This document shows positions 17,117-25,358 of a stretch of DNA of 64,000 bases, one piece after another. The notes under the pieces were generated by a model that saw nothing but the letters and a program-made list of their open reading frames with translations, was not told the origin of the DNA and did not search any database. The stretch spans positions 15,721-79,720 of the forward strand of contig JAJZFQ010000097.1 of NCBI GenBank assembly GCA_021805275.1. Reading direction: 5' to 3'. The translations under genes and the position numbers were made by a program. The stretch is from Pseudomonadota bacterium. GTDB lineage: Bacteria > Pseudomonadota > Gammaproteobacteria > Steroidobacterales > Steroidobacteraceae. The stretch's first letter is position 1, and every line of letters begins with the position of its first letter.

Positions 17117-17914
17117 TCAGGCACCCATGCCGCGGCGCGCGCGAATCAGCTCGTAGGCCTCGATGATCTGCTGGGTTCGCTGCTTGGCATGCTCGAGCAT
17201 CGATTCGGGCAGCCCGTTGGCCTTGAGCTTGTCGGGGTGATTGCGGCTCAGCTGGCGACGGTAGGCGCGCACCACGTCCCGGTCGCTGTCAGCGGCGCCG
17301 ACGCCAAGCACCTGGTAGGCCCGCTCCAGATCTTGCGTTCCATCCGAGCGGGCCTGCGCGCCTGTGGCGCCTGCATGGACGCGCAGCGCCGCCTCGATCT
17401 GGGCGAATTCCATGGCCGAGATCCCGAGCCGCGCGGCGATCTGGCCGAGCAGCGGGCGGACCGGTCCCTCCAGATCGTTGCCGGCGAGCGCGGCGCGCAC
17501 CTGCAGCTCGATGAACACCCGCTTCAGACGCGGCCGGCCGACACAGACCCGGTTCAATTCGCCGAGCTCGCCGGGCAGGTCGAAGCCCGGCCGCTTGCCG
17601 GCGCTGAAGTGCTCGATCGCGAGGTGCACCTGCGCTGCAGCGAGCCCCAACTGCCCCATCACCGCGCGCGCGGCGGCGATCTCCTGCTCGGAGACCCGGC
17701 CGTCGGCCTTGGCCAAAAATCCCATGACCCGAAAGGTGGCACGGAAGAAGCGCTCCCCGACCGCCGCCGCCTGCGCGAAGTGCCCGCCGGCGGCGCGCTG
17801 CTCGCCGTAGAGGTCGAACTGGTGGCCGAGCAACGCCCCGAGCACGGCCCCGACCGGTCCGAAGCCCAGCACGAAGCCGAGCAGCCCGCCGGTAAGCTTG
17901 CCGGTGTATCTCAT
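17117..17914 (-). CDS. djlA: DjlA-type membrane-anchored J-domain co-chaperone
   Basis: This 265-residue protein has an N-terminal glycine-rich membrane segment (GGLLGFVLGFGPVGAVLGALLG), a central TerB-like helical domain (FLAKADGRVSEQEI) and a C-terminal J domain with the HPD tripeptide (NHPDKL), which stimulates DnaK ATPase. The start is ATG 17914, which puts the anchor at the extreme N-terminus as in E. coli DjlA. It is divergent from purC, with about 50 bases between the start codons. Confidence 0.93.
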   Translation of the reverse strand: MRYTGKLTGGLLGFVLGFGPVGAVLGALLGHQFDLYGEQRAAGGHFAQAAAVGERFFRATFRVMGFLAKADGRVSEQEIAAARAVMGQLGLAAAQVHLAIEHFSAGKRPGFDLPGELGELNRVCVGRPRLKRVFIELQVRAALAGNDLEGPVRPLLGQIAARLGISAMEFAQIEAALRVHAGATGAQARSDGTQDLERAYQVLGVGAADSDRDVVRAYRRQLSRNHPDKLKANGLPESMLEHAKQRTQQIIEAYELIRARRGMGA

Positions 17915-17950
17915 GTGCGTGCGGGTAAGTGCGGGCCGTGCATGCGCTGC

Positions 17951-17956
17951 TATAGT
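17951..17956 (+). promoter_or_regulatory. -10 box of purC, start codon only 7 bases downstream
   Basis: TATAGT at 17951-17956 lies 7 bases before the purC ATG, so the predicted transcription start coincides with the start codon. No convincing -35 box is visible about 17 bases upstream. The same TATAGT-to-ATG arrangement is seen before the zapB-like gene. Confidence 0.55.
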
Positions 17957-17963
17957 AGCAAGC

Positions 17964-18860
17964 ATGGATGCGCCCACCGTCTTCCGCACCTCGCTGCGCG
18001 GCCTCGAGAAAATCCATGAGGGCAAGGTCCGCGACATTTACGCGGCGGGTCCCGATGCTCTGCTGATCGTGACCACCGACCGGCTCTCGGCCTTCGACGT
18101 CGTGCTGCCCGACCCGATCCCCGGCAAAGGACGCGTGCTGCAGCGCATTTCCGAGTTCTGGTTCGAGCGCACCGGGCACATTATTCCGAACCACCTCACC
18201 GGGCGGCCGCTCGAGTCGGTGGTGAGCGATCCGGACGACCTCGCGCTGCTCGCCGAGCGCGCCGTGATCGTCAAGCGCCTGCAGGCCCTGCCAATCGAGG
18301 CGGTCGTGCGCGGCTACCTCGCCGGCTCGGGATGGAAAGACTATCAGCGCACGGGCCGCGTGTGCGGCGTCGCGCTGCCGCCGGGGCTCGCGCTGGCTGC
18401 GCGCCTGGCGGCGCCGATCTTCACGCCGGCGACCAAGGCGGCCGCCGGTGAACACGACGAGAACATTTCCTTCGCCGAGACCGAGAAGCTGATCGGCAGC
18501 GAGCTGGCCGCCAAGGTCCGCGCGAGCGCCATCGCGCTCTACGAGTTCGCCTGCGCCCACGCGCGCGCGCGCGGCATCCTCATCGCCGACACGAAGTTCG
18601 AATTCGGTCTCGACGAGCACGGCACGCTCACGCTGATCGACGAGGCGCTGACGCCCGACTCCTCGCGCTTCTGGCCGGCGGCCGGCTATCGCCCCGGCGT
18701 GAACCCGCCGAGCTTCGACAAGCAGTTCGTGCGCGATTACCTCGAGACGCTCGACTGGAACAAGCGCGCGCCGGGCCCGAAGCTGCCGCCCGAGCTCATC
18801 GAGCGCACCAGCGAGAAGTATCACGAGGCGCTGCGCCGGCTCACCGGACCGGCGCTGTGA
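17964..18860 (+). CDS. purC: phosphoribosylaminoimidazole-succinocarboxamide synthase (SAICAR synthetase)
   Basis: PurC joins CAIR and aspartate, an ATP-dependent step of purine synthesis that follows the PurE/PurK reactions encoded 12 kb away in this window. EGKVRDIYA is the ATP-site start, with [18 protein letters not shown] and [13 protein letters not shown] further on. It is 298 residues from ATG 17964, a long-form PurC. The 3' end overlaps rpe by GTGA, so the two are cotranslated. Confidence 0.96.
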   Translation: MDAPTVFRTSLRGLEKIHEGKVRDIYAAGPDALLIVTTDRLSAFDVVLPDPIPGKGRVLQRISEFWFERTGHIIPNHLTGRPLESVVSDPDDLALLAERAVIVKRLQALPIEAVVRGYLAGSGWKDYQRTGRVCGVALPPGLALAARLAAPIFTPATKAAAGEHDENISFAETEKLIGSELAAKVRASAIALYEFACAHARARGILIADTKFEFGLDEHGTLTLIDEALTPDSSRFWPAAGYRPGVNPPSFDKQFVRDYLETLDWNKRAPGPKLPPELIERTSEKYHEALRRLTGPAL

Positions 18861-19525
18861 GCGGGCACTGGATCGCTCCCTCGATCCTGTCTGCGGACTT
18901 CGCGCGGCTCGGCGAGGAGGTCGAGGCGGTCACGGCCGCCGGGGCCGATCTGATCCACTTCGACGTGATGGACAACCACTACGTCCCGAACCTGACCATC
19001 GGCCCGCCGGTCTGCGAGGCGCTGCACAAACGCGGCCTGAAGGTTCCGATCGACGTGCACCTGATGGTCCGCCCGGTCGACCGGATCGTGCCGGACTTCG
19101 CGCGCGCCGGCGCCGGGTTCATCAGCTTCCATCCCGAGGCGAGCGATCACGTCGATCGGACCATCGGGCTGATCCGCGAGCACGGCTGCCGGCCCGGCCT
19201 GGTGCTCAACCCGGCCACCCCGCTTGAGTGGCTGGATTACACCCTGGAGAAACTCGACCTGGTGCTGATCATGTCGGTGAACCCCGGCTTCGGCGGCCAG
19301 CAGTTCATCCCCTCGGCCCTGGAGAAGATCGCCGCGGTACGCCGGCGGATCGATGCGCTCGGCCGCGCGGTGCGACTCGAGGTCGACGGCGGGGTGAAGG
19401 TGCAGAACATTGGCGCCTGCGCGCGCGCCGGCGCGGACACCTTCGTCGCCGGATCGGCGATCTTCGGCAGTGTGAACTATGCCGAGACGCTTCGCGCCAT
19501 GCGGGCCGAGATCGCCGGCGCGTGA
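18857..19525 (+). CDS. rpe: ribulose-phosphate 3-epimerase
   Basis: This TIM-barrel enzyme interconverts ribulose 5-phosphate and xylulose 5-phosphate. The 222 residues begin [15 protein letters not shown] and include [32 protein letters not shown] and DGGV, which carry the metal ligands and catalytic Asp residues. It starts at GTG 18857, overlapping the purC stop by 4 bases. Confidence 0.96.
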   Translation: MSGHWIAPSILSADFARLGEEVEAVTAAGADLIHFDVMDNHYVPNLTIGPPVCEALHKRGLKVPIDVHLMVRPVDRIVPDFARAGAGFISFHPEASDHVDRTIGLIREHGCRPGLVLNPATPLEWLDYTLEKLDLVLIMSVNPGFGGQQFIPSALEKIAAVRRRIDALGRAVRLEVDGGVKVQNIGACARAGADTFVAGSAIFGSVNYAETLRAMRAEIAGA

Positions 19526-19543
19526 GCGCCGAGCGCCCCGCGC

Positions 19544-20272
19544 TCAGTCTTCCGGGCCGGAGCCGGCCGAACGCCCACCCTTGCCGGTCGGCTTGACGGG
19601 CACGACGACCGGGCGGGTGCGCATCTTGGGACGCGCGTTGAACACGACGATGGTCTTGCCGGTGGCGCGCAGCAGGCCCTGATCCTCGAGCACCTTCAGC
19701 ACGCGGCCGGCCATCTCACGCGAACAGCCGACGAGGCGCGAGAGCTCCTGGCGACTGACCTTGATCTGCATGCCCTCCGGATGGGTCATGGCATCGGGCT
19801 CATCGCACAGGTTGTTGATGGCGTGCGCCACCCGGCCGGTCACGTCGACGAACGCCAGATCACCGAGCTTGCGATTGGTGCGGTCGAGGCGTGTTGCCAG
19901 CTGCGTCGCCAGCTCGAACACCAGCCCGGGGCTCTCGGCGGCGATCTGCCGGAAGCGCGGGTAGGTCATCTCCGCCAGCTCGCAGGCGTTGCGCGTGCGG
20001 ACCCAGGCGCTGCGGGTGGCCTGGTCCTGGAAGAACAATCCCATTTCACCGAAGAACTGCCCGCGGTTCAGGTACGCGAGCACCATCTCGTTGCCCTCTT
20101 CGTCCTCGATCATCACCTCGACCGATCCGCTGATGATGTAGTAAAGAACATCCGGCAGATCGCCCGCGTGGATCACGACCGTCTTCGAAGGAACGGCGCG
20201 GATACGGCAGTAGCTGAGAAAGCGATTGATCGCCGGAATATCACTCAGCGGCTTGACGACGTTTTCTTCCAT
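19544..20272 (-). CDS. crp: CRP/Vfr-type cAMP-responsive transcription factor with C-terminal extension
   Basis: The protein has a cyclic-nucleotide-binding domain (FFGEMGLF, then RSAWVRTRNACELAEM, where Arg-Ser are the cAMP-phosphate ligands of CRP). A long helix follows, then a helix-turn-helix, SRQELSRLVGCSREMAGRVLK, nearly the E. coli CRP recognition helix. That predicts the same TGTGA-type operator specificity. The start is ATG 20272, preceded by GGGGAG. After the usual end at GKTIVVF it continues for about 30 residues of Lys/Arg/Pro/Gly-rich sequence absent from E. coli CRP. CRP, Vfr and Clp names all apply to this clade. Confidence 0.9.
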   Translation of the reverse strand: MEENVVKPLSDIPAINRFLSYCRIRAVPSKTVVIHAGDLPDVLYYIISGSVEVMIEDEEGNEMVLAYLNRGQFFGEMGLFFQDQATRSAWVRTRNACELAEMTYPRFRQIAAESPGLVFELATQLATRLDRTNRKLGDLAFVDVTGRVAHAINNLCDEPDAMTHPEGMQIKVSRQELSRLVGCSREMAGRVLKVLEDQGLLRATGKTIVVFNARPKMRTRPVVVPVKPTGKGGRSAGSGPED

Positions 20273-20402
20273 CACCGGCTCCCCGCGTAGAAATGTGGTC
20301 CTGAGGAGAGAAGATTACTTAATTTGTTCCCCAGGACGAAAGCGTACCTCACGGGGTGCGGGGAAAACCAGCGCGACGTGCGTCCGGGGGTGCCGGAGAG
20401 GC

Positions 20403-21041
20403 TCAGATCCAGTAGGCGGTGGCGGTCATGACGCGGGCGGTGAGGCGCATCAGTGCCCGTATCGGCAGCGGCAGCTCGACGCCGCCGGCCGCACGGGCAT
20501 TCGCGCCGTGCGCGATCTCATCGGTGCGCATCGCCCCGACGATGGCGCGGCTGCGGGCGTCCTCCCCGGGGAGCGCCTCCAGGTGGGCATCGAGGTGTCC
20601 CTCGACCTGACGCTCGGTCTCGACCACGAAACCGAGGCTGATCCGATCGCCCAGTGCGCCCGCCAGCGCGCCGATGGCGAACGAACCGGCATACCACAGC
20701 GGGTCGAGCCGACTCGGCCGGGACTTAAGCTCGCCGAGGCGCTCGGCGCACCAGGCCAGGTGGTCGGTTTCTTCCCGCGCCGCATGCAGGAGCATCTCCC
20801 GGGTCGATGCACCGTGCGCGGCGAACGCCTGTCCGTGGTAGAGCGCCTGGGCGGCGATTTCCCCGGCATGATTGACGCGCATCAGGCCGGCGGAGCGCCG
20901 GCGGTCGTCCGCCGACAGCGTTGGCTGGGCCGTTGCAGGCGCCCCGGGAACCGGGCGGGCGGCCTGGGCCGGCGCGCCGAGGGCGCGCAGCGCCCGGTCC
21001 GCGGCGCCGATCCAGGAATCGAGGGGTGGGCAGGCTGGCAT
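20403..21041 (-). CDS. coq7: 2-nonaprenyl-3-methyl-6-methoxy-1,4-benzoquinol hydroxylase (Coq7)
   Basis: Coq7 is the di-iron hydroxylase of the last ring hydroxylation in ubiquinone synthesis, replacing UbiF in many bacteria. Iron-ligand motifs are [27 protein letters not shown], the second-half [10 protein letters not shown] and TDEIAHG. From ATG 21041 it is 212 residues. With UbiH and UbiI in this window it gives three ring hydroxylases, covering all three positions. It is followed by crp on the same strand after 130 bases with no clear terminator. Confidence 0.94.
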   Translation of the reverse strand: MPACPPLDSWIGAADRALRALGAPAQAARPVPGAPATAQPTLSADDRRRSAGLMRVNHAGEIAAQALYHGQAFAAHGASTREMLLHAAREETDHLAWCAERLGELKSRPSRLDPLWYAGSFAIGALAGALGDRISLGFVVETERQVEGHLDAHLEALPGEDARSRAIVGAMRTDEIAHGANARAAGGVELPLPIRALMRLTARVMTATAYWI

Positions 21042-21117
21042 GGTCCCATTATATAAGGCTGCACCGCCCGGTGGCCGATCCCCCACCGCCCGGCAGGGCC
21101 GCCGGCTGCGCTGCCTT

Positions 21118-21146
21118 TTGCAATACGGGCCGGCCTTCAGTAGACT
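21118..21146 (+). promoter_or_regulatory. promoter of the rplM-rpsI operon
   Basis: TTGCAA (21118-21123), a 17-base spacer and TAGACT (21141-21146) form a good sigma70 promoter. Transcription would begin near 21153, leaving an approximately 50-base leader before the rplM ATG. In E. coli, L13 represses its own operon by binding this leader; whether that holds here cannot be read from the sequence. Confidence 0.75.
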
Positions 21147-21202
21147 TGCCGGCCCTTTGGATCGGGTCCTTTTTTGGGATCGAAGCCCCTGCAGAGGCTC
21201 TT

Positions 21203-21631
21203 ATGAAGACGGTTTTCGCCAACTCCGGCAGCGTCCGCGGCGACTGGTTCGTGGTCGACGCGAACGGCAAGACTCTGGGTCGCCTTGCCACGCAGATTGC
21301 CCATCGTTTGAAGGGCAAGCACAAGGCTGATTACAGCCCGCACGTCGACATGGGCGACCACATCGTGGTGCTCAATGCCGGCAAGGTGCGCGTCACCGGG
21401 CGCAAGCTCAGCGACAAGATTTATTATCACCATACCGGCCACATCGGCGGTATCAAGTCAATCGCGCTCGAGAAGCTCCTTGCCGAGCACCCCGAGCGGG
21501 CCATCGAGTTCGCGGTCAAGGGCATGCTGCCGAAGAACCCGCTGGGTCGGCGCATGTTCAAGAAGCTCCACGTATTCGCCGGCGGCGAGCACCCGCACCA
21601 GGCTCAGCAGCCGCGGCCGCTTGAGATTTAA
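21203..21631 (+). CDS. rplM: 50S ribosomal protein L13
   Basis: This early-assembly large-subunit protein is 142 residues, the standard length. It carries [19 protein letters not shown] at the N-terminus and the [20 protein letters not shown] motif (here [15 protein letters not shown]). It has its own promoter and is followed after 12 bases by rpsI, the universal gene pair. Confidence 0.98.
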   Translation: MKTVFANSGSVRGDWFVVDANGKTLGRLATQIAHRLKGKHKADYSPHVDMGDHIVVLNAGKVRVTGRKLSDKIYYHHTGHIGGIKSIALEKLLAEHPERAIEFAVKGMLPKNPLGRRMFKKLHVFAGGEHPHQAQQPRPLEI

Positions 21632-21643
21632 AGGAATCTACCG

Positions 21644-22039
21644 ATGGCAGTCCAGCAACAGAATTACGGCACCGGCCGACGCAAGACCGCGACCGCGCGC
21701 GTGCACTTGCGACCGGGCAACGGCAAGATCGTGATCAACGATCGGCCGCTCGACCAGTTCTTCGGCCGCGAGACGGGCCGGATGATCGTTCGCCAGCCGC
21801 TCGAGGCCCTCGAGCTCACCGGCCGGTTCGACATCAGCGTGACCGTCGATGGTGGCGGCATCACCGGCCAGGCCGGCGCGATCCGCCACGGCATCACCCG
21901 CGCGCTGATCGAGTACGATGCGACCTACCGCAAGCCGCTGCGCGATGCCGGGTTCGTGACGCGCGATGCGCGCGAGGTGGAGCGTAAGAAGGTCGGTCGC
22001 CGCAAGGCCCGCCGCGGGACGCAGTACTCCAAGCGCTAA
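21644..22039 (+). CDS. rpsI: 30S ribosomal protein S9
   Basis: S9 is a small-subunit head protein whose C-terminal tail reaches the P-site tRNA. It is 131 residues with [30 protein letters not shown] and the invariant basic end [16 protein letters not shown] precedes the ATG. It is the second gene of the rplM-rpsI operon. Confidence 0.98.
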   Translation: MAVQQQNYGTGRRKTATARVHLRPGNGKIVINDRPLDQFFGRETGRMIVRQPLEALELTGRFDISVTVDGGGITGQAGAIRHGITRALIEYDATYRKPLRDAGFVTRDAREVERKKVGRRKARRGTQYSKR

Positions 22040-22120
22040 CAGGGTCTTGAAGCGGCGGCCGAGGAACGCTTCAATAGCGGCCTCGGCGCGACGCCCCTGT
22101 CACGCTGGCCACCTGGTTTT

Positions 22121-22194
22121 TGGGGGATCGTCTAGTGGTAGGACAACGGACTCTGACTCCGTTTACCTAGGTTCGAATCCTAGTCCCCCAGCCA
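22121..22194 (+). tRNA. tRNA-Gln (anticodon CTG)
   Basis: The 74-base gene folds as a cloverleaf: acceptor TGGGGGA/TCCCCCA, anticodon stem ACGGA/TCCGT around the loop CTCTGAC (anticodon CTG, reading CAG), and T-loop GGTTCGAATCC. The CCA end is encoded. It lies 81 bases after rpsI without an obvious terminator between them, so it may be cotranscribed with the ribosomal protein genes. A strong terminator follows. Confidence 0.98.
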
Positions 22195-22204
22195 AGCCCG
22201 ACGC

Positions 22205-22233
22205 GGCCCACCACGAGGTGGGCCTCGTTTTTT
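22205..22233 (+). terminator. intrinsic terminator after tRNA-Gln
   Basis: GGCCCACC-ACGA-GGTGGGCC is a perfect 8-bp stem with a tetraloop, followed by TCG and TTTTTT. It ends the tRNA transcript and possibly the rplM-rpsI-tRNA unit. Confidence 0.92.
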
Positions 22234-22936
22234 GGCCCGCCGCCATCGTTGCGCCGACGCCCGGTCGAATGCGCCATTGCGCGCCGCGCCCGACCCTCGC
22301 CTGTCGCTTAAGTATTAGAATATTATGATATGCTGCACCCCTGCGAAGGACGTAGGACCGGCCCGGGCCGCCGGCTCGGCAAAGTGCCGTGAGGGCCTCT
22401 GCACGATCTGTCGCGACGTCGGACCCCGGGGAGCTGCGCGGAAGGCCGCGGTGACAAGCAAGCGAACATGCGCCAACAACTCGTGAGCGGGCCTTGCGCT
22501 CCAGGATGCGGTATTCGCATCACGCCTCCCGATCGCCATTTTTCCCGCTCAAATCGAGCGCCGCCGGAGCCAGGGCGGCTCTCGGCCGCTCGGCGCGAAC
22601 GCCCAGCCTCCGGACTGCGCGCCCCCGGAAGCTTGCGCCCCCTTCCCGAGCCCGCTCTCAAGCCCGGCTCGCGCCCATCGCGGCCCGCTCGCCGTCTCCA
22701 CCTAGCGTCGGAATCAAGCCTCGACCCGCCAGAGCCGCACGGTCCGACCGATCGGATCGGCCGGCGCCGGGCACGGCGGCCGCAGTTTTTTGTTTTTTTA
22801 CGCCCGCTTACATCGAGCGGCAGTAGACTTTCCGCGCCACGGCGGTCATGTCGGTCACGACGGGCAGCCACAGCGCGACAGTTTCGGCTTCCAGCCGGTT
22901 TCAGCCAGAGAGTTTCGGACACGACCCGGTGACGTG
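22234..22936 (+). other. about 700 bases without a recognisable gene; AT-rich promoter-like spot and a T-rich terminator-like end
   Basis: No frame here shows coding character or a known family. An AT-rich island at about 22310-22333 (TTAAGTATTAGAATATTATG) stands out from the GC-rich surroundings and contains -10-like boxes. At 22759-22799 a GC-rich inverted repeat (GGCCG...CGGCC) is followed by six T, G and seven T, typical of a factor-independent terminator on the plus strand. Together they could bound a non-coding RNA of roughly 450 bases, or the region could be the long leader of the following membrane-protein gene. Neither is proven. Confidence 0.4.
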
Positions 22937-24211
22937 ATGCCCACCATCACAATAAACGACAAGACGATCCGTCCCGGCTCCGACGATGGAGTAATCCGCA
23001 AAACCGAACTGGTCATCAGCGGCGTGCTGCGCGGCGGGGTGCTCCTCAGCGTCGCGGTAATACTCGCCGGCGTGTGCTATTACTATGCACTGCGTCTGCT
23101 CGGCCGACTTCCCCCCACAACCTTTCCGGATACGTTGGCGGAGGTCGGCGCCGGTCTGCGGGCCGCCAATCCGGTGGCGATCGTCACGGCGGGCCTGCTC
23201 GTCCTGCTCGCCACGCCCGTGCTGCGGGTCGCGGTATCAATCGCCGCCTTTGCCATCGAGAAAGATCGCACCTACGTCACCATCACGGCGATCGTTCTGG
23301 TGATTCTGCTGTTCAGCATCTTCGGGATCGGGTCCTATCTTGGCCGACCGGGCATGACGGACGTATCGAACAGCACGCTTGGCGTCTTAATCGTCATCGC
23401 GCTGAGCAGCATGTTCGCCGGTTTCGTCGGCGCGCTTGCCGGACTCGGCGGCGGCGTCTTCATCGTGCCGATCCTGACGCTCATCTTTCACGTGTCATTT
23501 GCTACGGCGATCGGTGCCTCCATCGTGTCGGTGATCGCCACCTCCTCCGGCGCGGCGGCTGCCTATGTGCGCGATCGGATGACCAATCTCAGGGTCGGGA
23601 TGTTTCTGGAGATCGCCACCACCGCCGGTGCAATCTGCGGCGCTCTGGTGTCCTCCATGCTCAACGATACGGTGCTGTTCATCGTATTTGGCATGATCCT
23701 GCTGATCTCGGCCATACCGCTCGTCATGCGTCTCGGGGAGGAGCTGCCGCGGGGCGTGAAGAACCATAAATGGGCCGGGCGGCTCAGGTTGCCGGGCACC
23801 TACTCCGACCACCGTACGCACCAGGACGTCACCTACCAGGTGGCGCACGTACGCATCGGCTTCGGCATGATGTACGTGGCGGGACTGGTTTCCGGCCTGC
23901 TCGGCATCGGCAGCGGCACCTTCAAGGTGCTGGCGATGGACACCGCGATGCGCCTGCCGATGAAGGTTTCAACCACCACCAGCAATTTCATGATCGGCGT
24001 GACGGCAGCCGCCTCGGCCGGGATCTTCTTTCAACGCGGGGATATGGACCCGATGATCGCCGCGCCGGTGGCGATCGGGGTACTCGGCGGCTCGATGCTC
24101 GGCGCGAAGACGCTGAACCGGATGTCCAACGTCCACCTGAAGAAGATATTCGTGCCGATGATCGTGCTGGTCGCGGTCAGCATGTTGGCTCGGGGTTTTG
24201 GCTGGCTGTAA
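22937..24211 (+). CDS. TSUP (TauE/SafE-type) transporter with N-terminal DUF1634 domain
   Basis: The 424-residue membrane protein starts at ATG 22937. Residues about 25-130 match DUF1634: LRGGVLLSVAVILAGV, NPVAIVTAGLLVLLATPVLR and VAFAIEKDRTYVTI-like text (here AAFAIEKDRTYVTI). Residues about 150-424 form a TSUP permease with the duplicated glycine-rich motifs FVGALAGLGGGVFIVPIL and VSGLLGIGSGTFKVLA. TSUP proteins move sulfite, sulfonates and related anions. DUF1634 is normally a separate small protein encoded beside a TSUP gene; here the two are one chain. The substrate cannot be told from sequence. Confidence 0.88.
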   Translation: MPTITINDKTIRPGSDDGVIRKTELVISGVLRGGVLLSVAVILAGVCYYYALRLLGRLPPTTFPDTLAEVGAGLRAANPVAIVTAGLLVLLATPVLRVAVSIAAFAIEKDRTYVTITAIVLVILLFSIFGIGSYLGRPGMTDVSNSTLGVLIVIALSSMFAGFVGALAGLGGGVFIVPILTLIFHVSFATAIGASIVSVIATSSGAAAAYVRDRMTNLRVGMFLEIATTAGAICGALVSSMLNDTVLFIVFGMILLISAIPLVMRLGEELPRGVKNHKWAGRLRLPGTYSDHRTHQDVTYQVAHVRIGFGMMYVAGLVSGLLGIGSGTFKVLAMDTAMRLPMKVSTTTSNFMIGVTAAASAGIFFQRGDMDPMIAAPVAIGVLGGSMLGAKTLNRMSNVHLKKIFVPMIVLVAVSMLARGFGWL

Positions 24212-24250
24212 AGCGCAGCTGCCCCGAGAGGCGCACGCCTCGGCACGCCC

Positions 24251-25057
24251 TCAGCGACGCATCAGCAGCGGCAACGCACTCGTGTGTATGAGCCGGCTCG
24301 AGGTGCCTGACACCAGCCAGTTCAGCATCTCGCCACGCCGGAACGCCCCCATGATGAGCCCATCGGCCTGGCAAGCGGTTGCCGCCTCAAGCAGGACGGC
24401 TGCCGTCTTGCGTCCCTCGGAGGCAACCACCCGATAGGTGGCCGCGGTGGTGATCGGCATTATCGCCGAGCGCGCCGCCTCAAGAGCACTCTCCTCTTGG
24501 TCGACCGCCACCGCCTCGACATGCTCGGCAGCGGCGAGCAGCGGCGCGAATGCGGCGAGCGCGCGTCGCAACGGTGGTATGTCGCGCCAGCCGACCACCA
24601 GCCGCCGACCAAAGTCACCCTCCCAGGCGGGCGGCACCATCACCACGGGATGGCGGGTACGCAGCAGCGCCGCGCGCAGCCCCTCGCGATGTCCGATGGG
24701 CTGTGTGTGAGGTGCGGCGAGCACGACCAAGCTTGCTGTCTTGCGGTAGTGGCGCATCACGCGCCATTCGTCGCCCTTGTACAGATCGAGCTGGGCGGAG
24801 ATGCCGCTCGCGCGCGTCCAATCGGCAGCGATGCCGCGCAGCTTTTCCGTTTCCCCGCGCTCCCGATCGACCAGATGCTCGACCTCGTATTCGGACAGCT
24901 GCTCCTGAGACGGCAGGACGATCGAACGCGGGCCAATTTCAACATGTGCCAGCCGCAACGGCTGCCCGAGCCGCGCGCTCATCACCGCAGCGGCGCGCAG
25001 GCACTGCAGCGCGCCGGTTGTGGAAGTAAGCAGCACCAGGATGAACTTGGATTCCAT
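24251..25057 (-). CDS. universal stress protein (UspA family), about two Usp-like halves
   Basis: The 268-residue protein starts at ATG 25057 behind GAGGTG. The N-terminal half begins FILVLLTSTTGALQCLRAA, and the C-terminal half ends with ADGLIMGAFRRGEMLNWLVSGTSSRLIHTSALPLLM, close to the Usp nucleotide-binding motif G-2x-G-9x-G(S/T). The length fits a tandem UspA protein. It faces the TSUP gene tail to tail; the head-to-head neighbour region upstream is empty. A role in stress survival is the family expectation; no specific partner is indicated. Confidence 0.85.
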   Translation of the reverse strand: MESKFILVLLTSTTGALQCLRAAAVMSARLGQPLRLAHVEIGPRSIVLPSQEQLSEYEVEHLVDRERGETEKLRGIAADWTRASGISAQLDLYKGDEWRVMRHYRKTASLVVLAAPHTQPIGHREGLRAALLRTRHPVVMVPPAWEGDFGRRLVVGWRDIPPLRRALAAFAPLLAAAEHVEAVAVDQEESALEAARSAIMPITTAATYRVVASEGRKTAAVLLEAATACQADGLIMGAFRRGEMLNWLVSGTSSRLIHTSALPLLMRR

Positions 25058-25358
25058 GATCGGCACCTCTGCGGCTGGGGCAGCGCTCTGCCCCGGGGGC
25101 TGCACCCCTGAATATTATCGCGAGGGGCGCCACAATGTGCACCTGTGCCGCCCGCCCCGGCGCCAGGCTGATTTCCCTCCACGCCGTGATCCGGCGGCCG
25201 GCGGACCCGTCGCGAGCGGCGGGCAACGCCGCCGTCTGCGGAAAGTCAGCAAAAGCCGTCAAACTGGGCTGGATTTGCGGCCGATCGAGCCCGAACCGCC
25301 AGCGGGCCGGTAGCTGGGAATTGGCTTGCGCCGGGGCGGGGGGGCTCGGCCTGTGCCG
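25058..25358. other. about 300-base intergenic region upstream of the Usp gene
   Basis: No gene is seen. On the minus strand a TAATAT -10-like box near 25115 lies about 60 bases before the Usp start, and a perfect 7-bp hairpin (GGGGCAG-AGCG-CTGCCCC) sits in the predicted Usp leader near 25080-25097. The rest is GC-rich with no recognisable signal. The next gene, of the cardiolipin-synthase type, ends here. Confidence 0.4.

Noticed and set aside
22323..22922. 199-codon minus-strand frame in the non-coding stretch after tRNA-Gln
   Set aside because: Arg/Gly/Ser-rich composition, no ribosome-binding site and no family; typical of random GC-rich sequence.
22330..25110. Shared 12-base word GCTGCACCCCTG beside AT-rich boxes at about 22332 and 25096
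   Set aside because: The order and orientation relative to the AT-rich boxes differ at the two places, so a common operator is not supported.
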